A stretch of 64,000 nt of DNA from Chryseobacterium herbae (GCF_025154075.1 NZ_JAOAMU010000002.1:1-64000); one strand, 5' to 3'; shown: positions 42,317 through 51,378, counted from the first letter of the stretch. Translations and numbers: made by a program. Notes: generated by a model from the sequence alone, not told the origin.

Positions 42317-42850
42317 TTATTCTATTCCAAATTCTTCAGGGTATTTTACTACCCCTTTTACATTTTTTAATCCGTCTTTCGTCAGCTCAACAGCCATACC
42401 ATTCACCTCAGGAATTTCAAACGGAAAAGAAATCCCAAAATTACTGGTTTTTTCGTAACCAAACTTAGGATAATAATTTTCGTGCCCGATCAGAATGGCG
42501 GAGCTGTAGCCCAGTTCTTTAGCAATGGAATGTCCGCGAAGGATAAGCTGTCCTCCAATTCCCTGATTCTGAAAATCAGGACGTACGGAAACAGGTGCGA
42601 GAGCCAGTGAGTCAAATGTTTCGTCACCATTCACAATTTTAAGTTTTGTGAATAAAATATGACCTGCGATTTCACCATCTTCAGTTTCAGCAACCAGAGA
42701 AAGTTCAGGAATGAAAGCAGCAGATTTTCTTAATTTCTCCACAAGAAAATGTTCTTGATGGTCACTCTGCTCCATATTTCTGAAAGCTTCTTCCGTAAGC
42801 TCGAATACTTTTTTATGGTCTTTTTCCTCTTCCGGTCTTATCGTCAGCAT
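42317..42850 (-). CDS. GNAT N-acetyltransferase (YhbS-like)
   Basis: 177 aa from MLTIRPEEEKDHKKV (42850). Acetyl-CoA motif VRPDFQNQGIGGQLILRG, preceded by DSLALAPVSV and followed by SSAILIGHENYYPKFGYE, the pattern of YhbS-type acetyltransferases. Substrate unknown. The longer frame to 42931 overlaps the upstream acetyltransferase and was rejected; the two genes are one base apart and cotranscribed. Confidence 0.85.
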   Translation of the reverse strand: MLTIRPEEEKDHKKVFELTEEAFRNMEQSDHQEHFLVEKLRKSAAFIPELSLVAETEDGEIAGHILFTKLKIVNGDETFDSLALAPVSVRPDFQNQGIGGQLILRGHSIAKELGYSSAILIGHENYYPKFGYEKTSNFGISFPFEIPEVNGMAVELTKDGLKNVKGVVKYPEEFGIE

Positions 42851-42851
42851 A

Positions 42852-43385
42852 TTATGGAAGATATTTATTGCGTTTGAGTTCGTACCAGTTACAGATAGCA
42901 TCTGGTTCCTCAAATTCGCCGGTTTTTTCAAAGCCTAATTTCGTTAAAATATGATTGGAACCTTTATTTTCAAAATGTGCGCAGGCATAGATGACATCCG
43001 CCTTCATATCAATAAATCCCAGGTCAAGAGAGGCTCTTGCAGCTTCCATTGCATAACCTTTTCCCCATGATTCAGGTAAATAGCGGTAGCCAAGCTCCAG
43101 AACATTTTTGTATCCGTTGATCTCTTCAGTCAGTAATTTCAGACCGCTCCAACCGATCAGTAATCCGGTTTCCTTTTCGATCACAGCCAGTCTTCCTGTA
43201 CCATTTTCATCATATTGTTTCCTGATCTTTCGAATCATTTCTAATGCCTGTTTTTTTTCTGTAAGTACCGGAACACCGATGTATTTCATCACTTCCGGGT
43301 TAGAATCCAGCAGAAACATTCTTTCAATATCTGTTTCTTCCAGTTTTCGTAAAATCAGTCTTTTTGTTTCTATTTTCATAGTCAT
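42852..43385 (-). CDS. GNAT N-acetyltransferase (RimJ/RimL-like)
   Basis: 177 aa. IETKRLILRKLEETDIERMF opening, LELGYRYLPESWGKGYAMEAA acetyl-CoA region, and NKGSNHILTKLGFEKTGEFEEP close to the C-terminus identify the RimJ/RimL-like branch, which acetylates protein N-termini or small amines. Substrate unknown. It sits between a leucine-rich-repeat protein (3-nt gap) and a second GNAT. Confidence 0.85.
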   Translation of the reverse strand: MTMKIETKRLILRKLEETDIERMFLLDSNPEVMKYIGVPVLTEKKQALEMIRKIRKQYDENGTGRLAVIEKETGLLIGWSGLKLLTEEINGYKNVLELGYRYLPESWGKGYAMEAARASLDLGFIDMKADVIYACAHFENKGSNHILTKLGFEKTGEFEEPDAICNWYELKRNKYLP

Positions 43386-43388
43386 AAT

Positions 43389-44030
43389 TTAGGGCTCAGT
43401 TCCAAAAATCGTTACGTCGGTCTTTGTTCCCATCTTAATATCTGTTTCCTTCATTTTATTTCCGCCTACATTCAGGGTTTGCAGGGCCGGGTTTCCGGAA
43501 ATATCAAGCTTAAGAATTTTATTGTGTTCAACGTTCAGCTTTCTCAGGTTTTTGAGCGCGGTGATATCAATGGTTTTTAATTGATTTAAAGATAATGTTA
43601 ATTGATCAATTCTTGGCGTTTCCTTCAGCGAAATATTCTCCAGAAGGTTGTTGTCAAGATACAGTGACGCCAGGCTTTTGAGACTTTGTCCCTTAAATGA
43701 AGACATCTTGCATCCTGTACAGGAAAAGAGTTCGAGGTGGGGCAGACTGGCAATAGATACACTGGAAATTGTATTGTCATCCAGCATGATCATTTTAGCA
43801 TTGGGAAAAAGCTTGATATCGTCAGCTGATTTTATACCTTTCTGAACCAGAAACAGATTGGTGACCATGTCCGCTTCCAACTGTTCCAGTGAACTGTTTT
43901 TATTAAGGTCAAAATTTTCCAGCGCGGCTTTTTCAAAGTTTTGATCTTTAAAATTAAGTTTTTGAGCGCAGAAAGTGGAAAATCCTGAAATAAACAGGCA
44001 GAGGCTTGCAAATATTTTAATTTTCATCAT
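43389..44030 (-). CDS. Exported leucine-rich-repeat protein
   Basis: 213 aa. Signal peptide (cleavage near STFCA-Q). Residues 65-205 form about six leucine-rich repeats (LDDNTISSVSIASLPHLEL, LYLDNNLLENISL, LTLSLNQLKTIDITALKNL, LNVEHNKILKLDISGNPAL). Such repeats normally bind proteins; ligand unknown. No type IX tail, so probably periplasmic. Tandem Met codons at 44030 and 44027 leave the exact start open. Divergent from gldB. Confidence 0.8.
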   Translation of the reverse strand: MMKIKIFASLCLFISGFSTFCAQKLNFKDQNFEKAALENFDLNKNSSLEQLEADMVTNLFLVQKGIKSADDIKLFPNAKMIMLDDNTISSVSIASLPHLELFSCTGCKMSSFKGQSLKSLASLYLDNNLLENISLKETPRIDQLTLSLNQLKTIDITALKNLRKLNVEHNKILKLDISGNPALQTLNVGGNKMKETDIKMGTKTDVTIFGTEP

Positions 44031-44049
44031 CGATTGTGTTTTTAATCCT

Positions 44050-44057
44050 TATTTTTG
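44050..44057 (+). promoter_or_regulatory. -7 box of gldB
   Basis: TATTTTTG, exact TAnnTTTG, 25 nt ahead of the start codon; favours ATG 44083 over upstream starts. Confidence 0.5.
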
Positions 44058-44082
44058 TGTCCTTAAATTTCATGTAAAAATA

Positions 44083-45066
44083 ATGAAGATTTTTAAAATT
44101 ATTGCCCTTTCTTCCATTTTAGTTCTGGCTTTGGATTCCTGTAAAAAAGAACCCGAAAACATATGGAAAGTAGAAGTGAAAAATACCGCAGAAAAAGTTG
44201 AAGTAACTGATATTTCCAAAGAGTTTTATGATCAGAATATTCCTCTTGATCAGTTTAAAGCTAAATTTCCATGGTTTCAGGGAACGGTTTCTGATGCCGA
44301 TTTCGGGAAGAGAAGAGCCGATGCAGAAGAGATCAAAATCTATAAGGAAGCCGCGGGAAAAATAGATGAGGCAAAGATTCAGAAAGGACTTCAGGATCTG
44401 TTTGCTCATATGAAATATTATTTTCCGCAGTTTAAAAGTCCTAAAGTTTACCTGTTTTCTTCAGCATTGCAGATGGTTCAGGATCCTATTTTTTATGATT
44501 CAAAAGGAAATCTTCTGTTTATAGATATAACTGGGTTTATGGGTGATGGCAATGCCAATTACAAAGGACTTGAGTTGTATTTTCAGAAGTCGATGAACCC
44601 ACAGAATATGGTTCCGAAAGTTTCACAGATCTTCGCGGAAAGTATTGTGACAGAATCTCCTGATCATCAGAAATTCATAGACAAGGTGATTCTGAATGGA
44701 AAAATCATGATGTTGCAGGATGCTTTCCTTCCTGATACACCAGATTATCTGAAAATGAATTACACTAAAAAACAGTACGATTGGGCGGTAGCGAATGAAT
44801 CCAACATCTGGAATTATTTTGTGGAAAGCAACCTGATCTTCGGAGATGATCCGAGACTGGTAGAGCGTTTCATTTCTCCCGGACCGTTCTCAAAGTTTTA
44901 TACGGAAATTGATAACGAATCTTCCCCTCAGATCGGGATTTTTACAGGATGGCAGATTTGTAAAGCTTATTTCAAGCAAAAACCGGAAACCAAACTGGCG
45001 GAATTCTTAAAACTCGATGCTACTAAGATCTTTAATGAAGCAGTGTACAAGCCTAAAAAGCCGTAA
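44083..45066 (+). CDS. gldB: Gliding motility lipoprotein GldB
   Basis: 327 aa lipoprotein (ALDSC, Cys20). Matches GldB: FYDQNIPLDQFKAKFPWFQG, KIQKGLQDLFAHMKYYFPQFKSP-type segment, and a C-terminal PQIGIFTGWQICKAYF block. GldB is required for gliding and type IX secretion function in Flavobacterium; molecular role unknown. The gene carries its own -7 box and terminator. gldC, normally adjacent, is 3.3 kb downstream here because an ABC transporter pair lies between. Confidence 0.9.
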   Translation: MKIFKIIALSSILVLALDSCKKEPENIWKVEVKNTAEKVEVTDISKEFYDQNIPLDQFKAKFPWFQGTVSDADFGKRRADAEEIKIYKEAAGKIDEAKIQKGLQDLFAHMKYYFPQFKSPKVYLFSSALQMVQDPIFYDSKGNLLFIDITGFMGDGNANYKGLELYFQKSMNPQNMVPKVSQIFAESIVTESPDHQKFIDKVILNGKIMMLQDAFLPDTPDYLKMNYTKKQYDWAVANESNIWNYFVESNLIFGDDPRLVERFISPGPFSKFYTEIDNESSPQIGIFTGWQICKAYFKQKPETKLAEFLKLDATKIFNEAVYKPKKP

Positions 45067-45081
45067 CATTTAAAATAAATG

Positions 45082-45116
45082 ATAACCTTCAAGTCAATTT
45101 GGAGGTTATTTTTTTG
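45082..45116 (+). terminator. Terminator of gldB
   Basis: ATAACCTTCAA / TTTGGAGGTTAT stem followed by seven T. Confidence 0.75.
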
Positions 45117-45161
45117 TGTTAATTTTTAAAAACATACTACTTTGTATTGCATATTACTATT

Positions 45162-45196
45162 TAATTTGTATTTTGCTGGAAGCAAAATACAAATTA
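45162..45196. promoter_or_regulatory. Perfect 16-bp inverted repeat at the ABC gene start codon
   Basis: TAATTTGTATTTTGCT (45162-45177), loop GGA, AGCAAAATACAAATTA (45181-45196). The last base of the right arm is the A of the ABC ATPase start codon. As RNA it would hide the ribosome landing site; as DNA it could be an operator. Confidence 0.85.
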
Positions 45197-46098
45197 TGGA
45201 AAATATAATTCAGATCCAAAACTTAAATTTTGAATTTTCCAGGAATAAACCTGTTCTTAAAAATATAAATCTTTCGGTTCCAAAGGGAAGTATTTTCGGA
45301 TTTTTAGGAGCTAACGGGGCTGGTAAATCTACGACGATGAAAATGCTGATCGGCAGTATTCCTGATGAATCGGGCGCCATCAGAATATTTGATCAAAGCC
45401 TGGCAGAGCTTTATCCTGACGGGTTTCATAAAATCGGAAGCCTTATAGATACTGCGGCTTTCTACGACCATCTTTCCGGATGGGAAAACCTTCTGATTAT
45501 TTCCAGGCTCAGAAACCTGCCGGAATCCGAATGTGAAAGAGTGCTTCACCTTGTTGGTCTTTGGGAAAGCAAACATATGAAGATGAAAAGATATTCCCTG
45601 GGAATGAAACAGCGCCTTTCCATAGCAATGACCCTTCTGGGAAAACCCGATCTGCTGATCCTTGACGAACCTGTGAACGGTCTGGATCCGAATGGAATGC
45701 TTGAAATACGTGAACTTCTGATCAAACTTAACAGGGAAGAGGGCGTAACCATATTTATTTCGAGCCACCTTCTTCAGGAAATTGAAAAAATGATCACACA
45801 TCTTGCCATTATTTCTCATGGTGAAATTCGTTTTACCGGAAGCATAAAAGATTTGAATGAACTGTACAGATACGATCATATCAGGATTGGACTGAATAAT
45901 GCCTCACAATTTATGGAGCAGATTCCAAAAACCTATTCGCCAAAAATGATTGATGCAGGAACTATTGAAATTACTGCTGAATCTAAGGAGAATATTGCTG
46001 TTCTCATTAAAAAGCTGGTGCTGAATGATGCTGAAATTTTCGAAATTAAAAATAGTGCAGGTCTCGAAGACTGGTTCATGGAAATCACTAAAAACTAA
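45196..46098 (+). CDS. ABC transporter ATP-binding protein
   Basis: 300 aa. Walker A FLGANGAGKST, Q-loop, signature YSLGMKQRLSIA, Walker B LLILDEPVNGLDP and switch His in ISSHLLQEIE. Subfamily is the BcrA/NatA drug- or peptide-export type (single ATPase with C-terminal 80-residue extension). It powers the permease-thioredoxin fusion encoded 8 nt downstream. Start at MENIIQIQ follows the 16-bp inverted repeat; an earlier start at 45142 would span it. Confidence 0.9.
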   Translation: MENIIQIQNLNFEFSRNKPVLKNINLSVPKGSIFGFLGANGAGKSTTMKMLIGSIPDESGAIRIFDQSLAELYPDGFHKIGSLIDTAAFYDHLSGWENLLIISRLRNLPESECERVLHLVGLWESKHMKMKRYSLGMKQRLSIAMTLLGKPDLLILDEPVNGLDPNGMLEIRELLIKLNREEGVTIFISSHLLQEIEKMITHLAIISHGEIRFTGSIKDLNELYRYDHIRIGLNNASQFMEQIPKTYSPKMIDAGTIEITAESKENIAVLIKKLVLNDAEIFEIKNSAGLEDWFMEITKN

Positions 46099-46105
46099 AA
46101 CACAG

Positions 46106-48310
46106 ATGAAAAAATTATTAACTGCCATCAACGTAGAATGGCTAAAAACAAAAGGGCTGGGATTAACCTATATTGCCATTATTTTGGGAGCGCTGATTCC
46201 TTTGGGAGGATTTGTTCCCGGCTTTTTCAGATCAGACCACGTAAAAGAAGGAAGACTTAAGTATTCCGTTTTTGAAGACGCGATAGGAGAAGGAGACGGC
46301 TTTAAAGCGTTTGTCTTTTTTATCATGCTTTTGTTTGTCATTATTGCAGCCAACAGGATCGCACAAACGGATCATAAAAACAATGGATGGCAGCTGATGG
46401 AAACGCAACCTGTAAGCCGGTTTAATCTCTATTTTTCCAAATATATTATTTTGCTGTTGCTGAGTTTTATCTGTGTGATTTCTTATTTCGGGTTTAATAT
46501 TGCTTTAGCACTGGCAGATTATTATATCCATCCGGATCCGGCTAAGCTTTTGACTTTCGATACGGTTTGGGTGATCCAGACTTTTGCAAGAATCTGTGTG
46601 ACTATTTTAGGAATTGCCGCTTTACAGCTCTGTGTTTCCGTAGTATTTCCGGGATTTATCTGGTCGTTTCTTATTGGTGCGCTGGGAATAGCTTCCAATA
46701 TTACTTCACTGGCGCAAAAGCAGTCATTTTTCTTTAATCCTTACGGTTCTCTTTGCACATTCTGGAATGCTCCTGAAGTGAAAAATCTGAATAGTTTTAT
46801 GTCATATTCAGAATATATGAGTCTCTTCTGGATGGTTGTTTTCCTTGTGGTGGGTTACTTTTGGTACAGCAAAAAAGGATTTAAAAATGCATTCCTGAAA
46901 AGTAAAAAACAGATTGTATTTTCAGCAGCTTCACTGATCATCGCAGCAGGATTTCTTTATATGTTCCAAAAGCCGAAACCCTATCAAAGCGACGGAACCG
47001 GGATTGTGATCAAAGGAAAACTACAAACGGATCTGAAAATCGATTCTGTACGAATCTATTCCAAAGATTTCCACAAAAAGATCGGCGCTGCAGCAGTTAA
47101 AAACAATACGTTCAATTGGGTAACCACAAAGGCTTTTCCACTGGATGAATATGTCCTGGAATTCGGAAACAAAAAATTGGATATCGTAATGGGGAGCGGC
47201 GACTGGTTTGATTTTGAAATTCAACTTAACGGAGCCAACATGGTATCTTATGTGAAATCTAACCGGAAAGCCGATCAGATATATAAACACGCAGAAAGTT
47301 CTTTTGGATATGAATTTGAGTATGCGCTTGAAAAACAAAATTATAACAACGATCCGAAGAAGTTTTATGAAGTGGCGGAATCAGACTGGAAGGAGAATAA
47401 AAGGGTTTTAAATGTTTTTGCTGATCCCGAAAATAATGCCATTTCAGAGGAGTATAAAAAGTACAAAAGACAGCTGATGGCTATCGAGTATCTGAATGAG
47501 ATCAATAATTATAGAAAAATGACCTCATGGAACGACCCGAAATTCGCTGCTCCGACCTCTTTTATGAAGGGACTTAATGAAAACATTCAGAAACCGGGAA
47601 TTCTTTTAAGTAAAAATGACAACTATCTTCAGTATAAATTAGATCAGTTACTTTCAGATAAAGACCAGGCTTCAAATCCGGACAGTATTCTGTTCGTAAA
47701 AATCAATCAGATGCCTAAGGGTATTTCCAGAGACCAGATGATGGCCAAACATCTTGCAAAAACGATTGAATTGCAAACGGACAGTCTGGCGAGAAACAAA
47801 CTTTTTGCTGCTGAAATTGAAAACATAAACGATAAGGATTATAAGGGAATGCTATATTCTAAGATCGATCAGATCAACAGGTCTCAGAAAGGGTCTGCAT
47901 TTCAGGATCTTGTGATGCTTAATGATCAGGACAAAAAAAATCAGCTTTCAAAATATAGAGGAAAATATGTGGTGATTGACTTCTGGGCAACCTGGTGTGG
48001 TCCTTGTAAGCAAATCCGTCCTGTATTTGAGACCAGAAGTTATCAGTACCGATATTATGACAATATTCAGTTTATTTCTATAAGCCTGGATCAGGATAAA
48101 TCCAAATGGCAAAATTATCTGAAGACCAAAAAATCTAATGTTCCGCAGTTCTGGCTGACCAATACAGAACAGTTTATGAATAAATACAAGATCCAGTCTA
48201 TTCCAAGGTTTATCATTATAGATCCGGAAGGAAAGATTTTTAATTTTAATACACCATTTCCTGATGAAGATAATTTCGTAGAAATTTTAGATAAGCTTAA
48301 GAAGTATTAA
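46106..48310 (+). CDS. ABC-2 type permease fused to a TlpA-like thioredoxin
   Basis: 734 aa. Residues 1-300 form an ABC-2 permease with about seven membrane helices (VEWLKTKGLGLTYIAIIL at the start, AANRIAQTDHKNNGWQLME as the coupling stretch). Residues about 305-600 are a periplasmic region resembling the DUF4369/AhpC-TSA leader found in flavobacterial TlpA proteins (GIVIKGKLQTDLKIDSVRIY). Residues about 610-734 are a thioredoxin domain with FWATWCGPCKQ and a cis-Pro in QSIPRFIIID. Thus exporter and thiol reductase are one chain. Cargo unknown; a Cys-bearing peptide is plausible. Works with the ATPase 8 nt upstream. Confidence 0.85.
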   Translation: MKKLLTAINVEWLKTKGLGLTYIAIILGALIPLGGFVPGFFRSDHVKEGRLKYSVFEDAIGEGDGFKAFVFFIMLLFVIIAANRIAQTDHKNNGWQLMETQPVSRFNLYFSKYIILLLLSFICVISYFGFNIALALADYYIHPDPAKLLTFDTVWVIQTFARICVTILGIAALQLCVSVVFPGFIWSFLIGALGIASNITSLAQKQSFFFNPYGSLCTFWNAPEVKNLNSFMSYSEYMSLFWMVVFLVVGYFWYSKKGFKNAFLKSKKQIVFSAASLIIAAGFLYMFQKPKPYQSDGTGIVIKGKLQTDLKIDSVRIYSKDFHKKIGAAAVKNNTFNWVTTKAFPLDEYVLEFGNKKLDIVMGSGDWFDFEIQLNGANMVSYVKSNRKADQIYKHAESSFGYEFEYALEKQNYNNDPKKFYEVAESDWKENKRVLNVFADPENNAISEEYKKYKRQLMAIEYLNEINNYRKMTSWNDPKFAAPTSFMKGLNENIQKPGILLSKNDNYLQYKLDQLLSDKDQASNPDSILFVKINQMPKGISRDQMMAKHLAKTIELQTDSLARNKLFAAEIENINDKDYKGMLYSKIDQINRSQKGSAFQDLVMLNDQDKKNQLSKYRGKYVVIDFWATWCGPCKQIRPVFETRSYQYRYYDNIQFISISLDQDKSKWQNYLKTKKSNVPQFWLTNTEQFMNKYKIQSIPRFIIIDPEGKIFNFNTPFPDEDNFVEILDKLKKY

Positions 48311-48315
48311 CTTTG
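48308..48315 (+). promoter_or_regulatory. -7 box of gldC overlapping the permease stop codon
   Basis: TAACTTTG contains the TAA stop (48308-48310) and matches TAnnTTTG; gldC starts 21 nt later. It would let gldC be made independently of the inserted ABC operon. Confidence 0.5.
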
Positions 48316-48335
48316 CGGAAAAATTTTAGATTGAT

Positions 48336-48665
48336 ATGAGAAAAACTCAGATTACAATAGATGTAGAGTTGGATGAAAACCACATTCCTGAAAGTATAAC
48401 TTGGAACGCTCAGGACGGCGGTGTGGAAAAAGAGGAAACTAAAGCGACGATGATCTCTGTTTGGGATGACAAAACAATGGAAGCTTTAAGAATCGATCTT
48501 TGGACCAAAGAAATGCCGGTAGATCAGATGAAGATGTTCATTCACCAGATTTTGGTATCTTTAGGAAGTACGTATCAGAGAGCTACCGGAGAAGAGGATG
48601 TAGCAGAGTGGCTGGAGCAGATAGCGGATGAATTCGCTATTAAATCAGCTATCAGGTCGATATAG
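48336..48665 (+). CDS. gldC: Gliding motility protein GldC
   Basis: 109 aa cytoplasmic protein. Matches GldC: RKTQITIDVELDENHIPESI, ITWNAQDGGV, FDxKTMEALRIDLWTKEMPVD and the GEEDVAEWLEQIADEFA C-terminus. GldC supports gliding in Flavobacterium and usually follows gldB directly. Here it is behind the ABC operon but retains a -7 box of its own. Followed 28 nt later by a lipoprotein gene. Confidence 0.9.
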   Translation: MRKTQITIDVELDENHIPESITWNAQDGGVEKEETKATMISVWDDKTMEALRIDLWTKEMPVDQMKMFIHQILVSLGSTYQRATGEEDVAEWLEQIADEFAIKSAIRSI

Positions 48666-48693
48666 CAAAACTCCACACCAATCACAAAATTAT

Positions 48694-49254
48694 ATGAAAA
48701 AAGCACTTTTACTCATCAGTACAGCGGTATTGTTGGCCGCATGCAGTAAAAAAACGGAACTCAAAGAAACCAAAATACAGGATTCTGCTGTCACGGCAGA
48801 AAAACTTCCTGCTTCTGAAAATAAAGAGGTTTCCGGAACGGAGAAAGTTTCTGAAAACGAGGCTATGGACATCGCTTTATTCAAAGAAAAGGAGATTCCT
48901 GCTGCGATGTTAAAAGGAAGTCTTCATCCCCACGATATGGAAGGTGAATCTATCATGGAGCTTGTTCCCAGTATGGATGATTTCAGTAAAGGAAACGGCT
49001 CGGATATTGCTTATATAGATGATTCCCTGAAAAAAATAATTCTCAAAATCAACGGAAAATTTGTGGAACTGAAAGAAACAGGTAAGGATCAATATGAAAA
49101 CAGTGAATATCTGGCTTCTTTTACCACAACTGTTCCTGATAAAGTTCCCGAAGATATAGAAGTTCTGGCGTATGCCTTTAACGGAAAGCTGGAAGTGAAA
49201 AGAAAATCCGATAACGTTTCAAAGAGCCTTGATTTTTTCATGGGAGGCTTATAA
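48694..49254 (+). CDS. Hypothetical lipoprotein
   Basis: 186 aa from MKKALLLISTAV (48694); lipoprotein signal ends LLAAC (Cys17), then SKKTE. Mature region has an acidic, low-complexity first 55 residues, then a beta-rich domain (IAYIDDSLKKIILKINGKFVEL, YLASFTTTVPDKV, EVLAYAFNGKLEVKRK). No family recognised. Lies in the gldC-metB stretch, 14 nt ahead of metB; function unknown. Longer frame from 48628 lies inside gldC. Confidence 0.7.
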   Translation: MKKALLLISTAVLLAACSKKTELKETKIQDSAVTAEKLPASENKEVSGTEKVSENEAMDIALFKEKEIPAAMLKGSLHPHDMEGESIMELVPSMDDFSKGNGSDIAYIDDSLKKIILKINGKFVELKETGKDQYENSEYLASFTTTVPDKVPEDIEVLAYAFNGKLEVKRKSDNVSKSLDFFMGGL

Positions 49255-49268
49255 AAAATAAAAATATT

Positions 49269-50408
49269 ATGAATTTTAATACAAAAGTAATTCACGGAGG
49301 GCAGCATCACGAGTCTGCAACAGGTTCTGTAAATGTTCCTGTATTTTTAACGTCTACATTTGCACAGAAAAGCCCGGGAGTACATTCCGGATATGAATAT
49401 TCAAGAGCTGCCAATCCTACAAGACAGGCATTGGAAGACTCTTTGGCAAGTATTGAGAACGGAGCAAGAGGTCTTGCTTTCGGTTCCGGGCTGGCTGCCA
49501 TCGACTGTGTTTTGAAATTACTGAATCCGGGTGATGAGGTAGTAGCGGTAGATGACCTTTACGGTGGAACTTACAGAATGTTTACAAGACTTTTCGAAAA
49601 ATATCAGCTTAAATTTACTTTCGTGAATTTTGATGATGTTTCGAAAATTGCTGATGTAATCACGGACAAAACAAAACTGATCTGGGTAGAAACCCCTACT
49701 AACCCTTTGATGAAACTGGTAGATATCAAAGCGGTAGTGGAAATGGCAAAAGGAAAAGATATTCTGGTTGCGGTAGATAATACTTTTGCAACACCATATA
49801 TCCAGAGACCAATTGATCTGGGAGCAGATATCGTGATGCACTCGGCTACAAAATATTTAGGCGGACATTCAGATGTAATTGCCGGAGCATTGATTGCAAA
49901 AGATGCTGAACTGGGTGAAAAACTTCACTTTATTCAGTTTGCGAGTGGTGGTATTTTAGGACCTCACGATTCTTATCTTGTTTTAAGAGGAATCAAAACG
50001 TTAGCATTAAGAATGCAGCGTCACTCAGACAACGGACTTGCCGTAGCGAAGTACCTTGAAACTCATCCTGCAGTGGATAAAGTAATTTACCCGGGATTGG
50101 AATCTCACCCTCAGTACGAGCTTGCTAAAACCCAAATGAAAGAATCGGGAGGAATGGTTTCCTTCACTTTCAAATCCGGTAAAAAAGAAGATGCTGTAAA
50201 ATTCCTTGAGAAAGTAAGAGTGTTCACTCTGGCTGAATCTTTAGGAGGAGTAGAATCTTTAGCCAATCACCCTGCATTGATGACGCACGCTTCCATTCCT
50301 GCCGATAAACGTGAGGAACTGGGTATTACAGACGACTTAGTTCGTTTAAGCGTGGGTATTGAAGATGCCGAAGATCTGATCGCAGATCTTGAGAAAGCTT
50401 TTTCTTAA
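49269..50408 (+). CDS. metB: Cystathionine gamma-synthase (Cys/Met-metabolism PLP enzyme)
   Basis: 379 aa, PLP-dependent, cytoplasmic. Cys/Met metabolism family: PVFLTSTFAQKSPG, YEYSRAANPTRQALE, GSGLAAID, DDLYGGTYRMF, VETPTNPLMKL, and the PLP Lys in HSATKYLGGHSD. Closest by eye to cystathionine gamma-synthase, making cystathionine from an acylated homoserine and cysteine; cystathionine gamma-lyase activity cannot be excluded. The C-terminal ESLGGVESLANHP and LVRLSVGIEDAEDLI are standard. Confidence 0.9.
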   Translation: MNFNTKVIHGGQHHESATGSVNVPVFLTSTFAQKSPGVHSGYEYSRAANPTRQALEDSLASIENGARGLAFGSGLAAIDCVLKLLNPGDEVVAVDDLYGGTYRMFTRLFEKYQLKFTFVNFDDVSKIADVITDKTKLIWVETPTNPLMKLVDIKAVVEMAKGKDILVAVDNTFATPYIQRPIDLGADIVMHSATKYLGGHSDVIAGALIAKDAELGEKLHFIQFASGGILGPHDSYLVLRGIKTLALRMQRHSDNGLAVAKYLETHPAVDKVIYPGLESHPQYELAKTQMKESGGMVSFTFKSGKKEDAVKFLEKVRVFTLAESLGGVESLANHPALMTHASIPADKREELGITDDLVRLSVGIEDAEDLIADLEKAFS

Positions 50409-50427
50409 CACCTTAAAATAAAATATA

Positions 50428-50913
50428 ATGAGAAAGATTCAATTTTTTTTGATCTTAAGTTTTGTCAGTCAGATTGTATACTCACAGGTAAAAACTACCG
50501 ACGAACTGTATAAAACAGCCAAAAAGCTGGACAGTTTGATATTTGATATAGGATTTAATAAATGTGATCTTTCTCATTATAAATCTATAGTCAGCAAAGA
50601 CCTGGAGTTTTATCATGATAAAGGAGGAATCACTTCCGGTGAGCCTGCTTTTACAGCTTCCATTAAAAATAATATTTGTGGCAGCCGTAATAAAGTAAGA
50701 CGAGACCTCGTGCCCAACAGCATGAAAGTCTATCCTTTATACAATAATAATAATGTTATGTACGCTTTCATAGAAGAAGGAGAACATGATTTCTTTGAAT
50801 TTTCAGATGGAAAATGGAATCAGGGAAGCCGGGCGAAATTTACTATCTTGTGGATTCAGGAAGATAAGCAATGGAAGATGAAAAGGGTATTAAGCTTCGA
50901 TCATCATTTATAA
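50428..50913 (+). CDS. Exported NTF2-like protein
   Basis: 161 aa. Signal peptide (cleavage near IVYSQ). Mature NTF2/DUF4440-type cone fold: LDSLIFDIGFNKCDLSHYKS, VSKDLEFYHDKGG, NVMYAFIEEGEHDFF, FTILWIQEDKQWKMKRVLSFDH. The repeated His/Asp at the fold mouth is common in this family, but no reaction follows. 19 nt after metB and 9 nt ahead of a GNAT gene, perhaps cotranscribed. Confidence 0.8.
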   Translation: MRKIQFFLILSFVSQIVYSQVKTTDELYKTAKKLDSLIFDIGFNKCDLSHYKSIVSKDLEFYHDKGGITSGEPAFTASIKNNICGSRNKVRRDLVPNSMKVYPLYNNNNVMYAFIEEGEHDFFEFSDGKWNQGSRAKFTILWIQEDKQWKMKRVLSFDHHL

Positions 50914-50922
50914 TCAATCAAT

Positions 50923-51375
50923 ATGAAAAGCACCAGAAAAGCAACCTTTGAAGATGTCAGTCAGTTGGCGGAATTATTCGACCAGTACAGAATCTTTTAT
51001 CACAAAGAATCAGATATTCCAGCAGCTGAACATTTTCTCACAGAAAGAATAGAGAACAAAGATGCCGAAATTTTTGTGGCAGAAGAAGACGGAAAACTAA
51101 CAGGATTTGTCCAGTTGTATCCGATATTTTCATCCACAAGAATGCAGCGGTACTGGCTTTTGAATGACCTATATGTCAATGAAAACCACAGAGGAAAAGG
51201 TTATTCCAAAGAACTGATCGAAGAAGCTAAAGAGCTGTGTAGATCATCCAATGCCTGCGGAGTTCTCCTGGAAACAGGGAAAAGCAACGATGTGGGAAAC
51301 CAGTTGTATCCCGCCTGCGGATTCGAACTTTATGACTCTGTGAATTTCTATGAATGGACGAATAAAGAGAAGTGA
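50923..51375 (+). CDS. GNAT N-acetyltransferase
   Basis: 150 aa. STRKATFEDVSQLAELFDQYR opening, AEEDGKLTGFVQLYPIFSS, acetyl-CoA motif VNENHRGKGYSKELIEEA and NQLYPACGFELYDSVNFYEW. Substrate unknown. Follows the NTF2-like gene after 9 nt and ends ahead of a short tandem repeat in non-coding DNA. Confidence 0.85.
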   Translation: MKSTRKATFEDVSQLAELFDQYRIFYHKESDIPAAEHFLTERIENKDAEIFVAEEDGKLTGFVQLYPIFSSTRMQRYWLLNDLYVNENHRGKGYSKELIEEAKELCRSSNACGVLLETGKSNDVGNQLYPACGFELYDSVNFYEWTNKEK

Positions 51376-51378
51376 AAA

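Noticed and set aside
45304..45879. 191-codon minus-strand frame
   Set aside because: Antisense to the ABC ATPase, whose motifs are complete on the plus strand.
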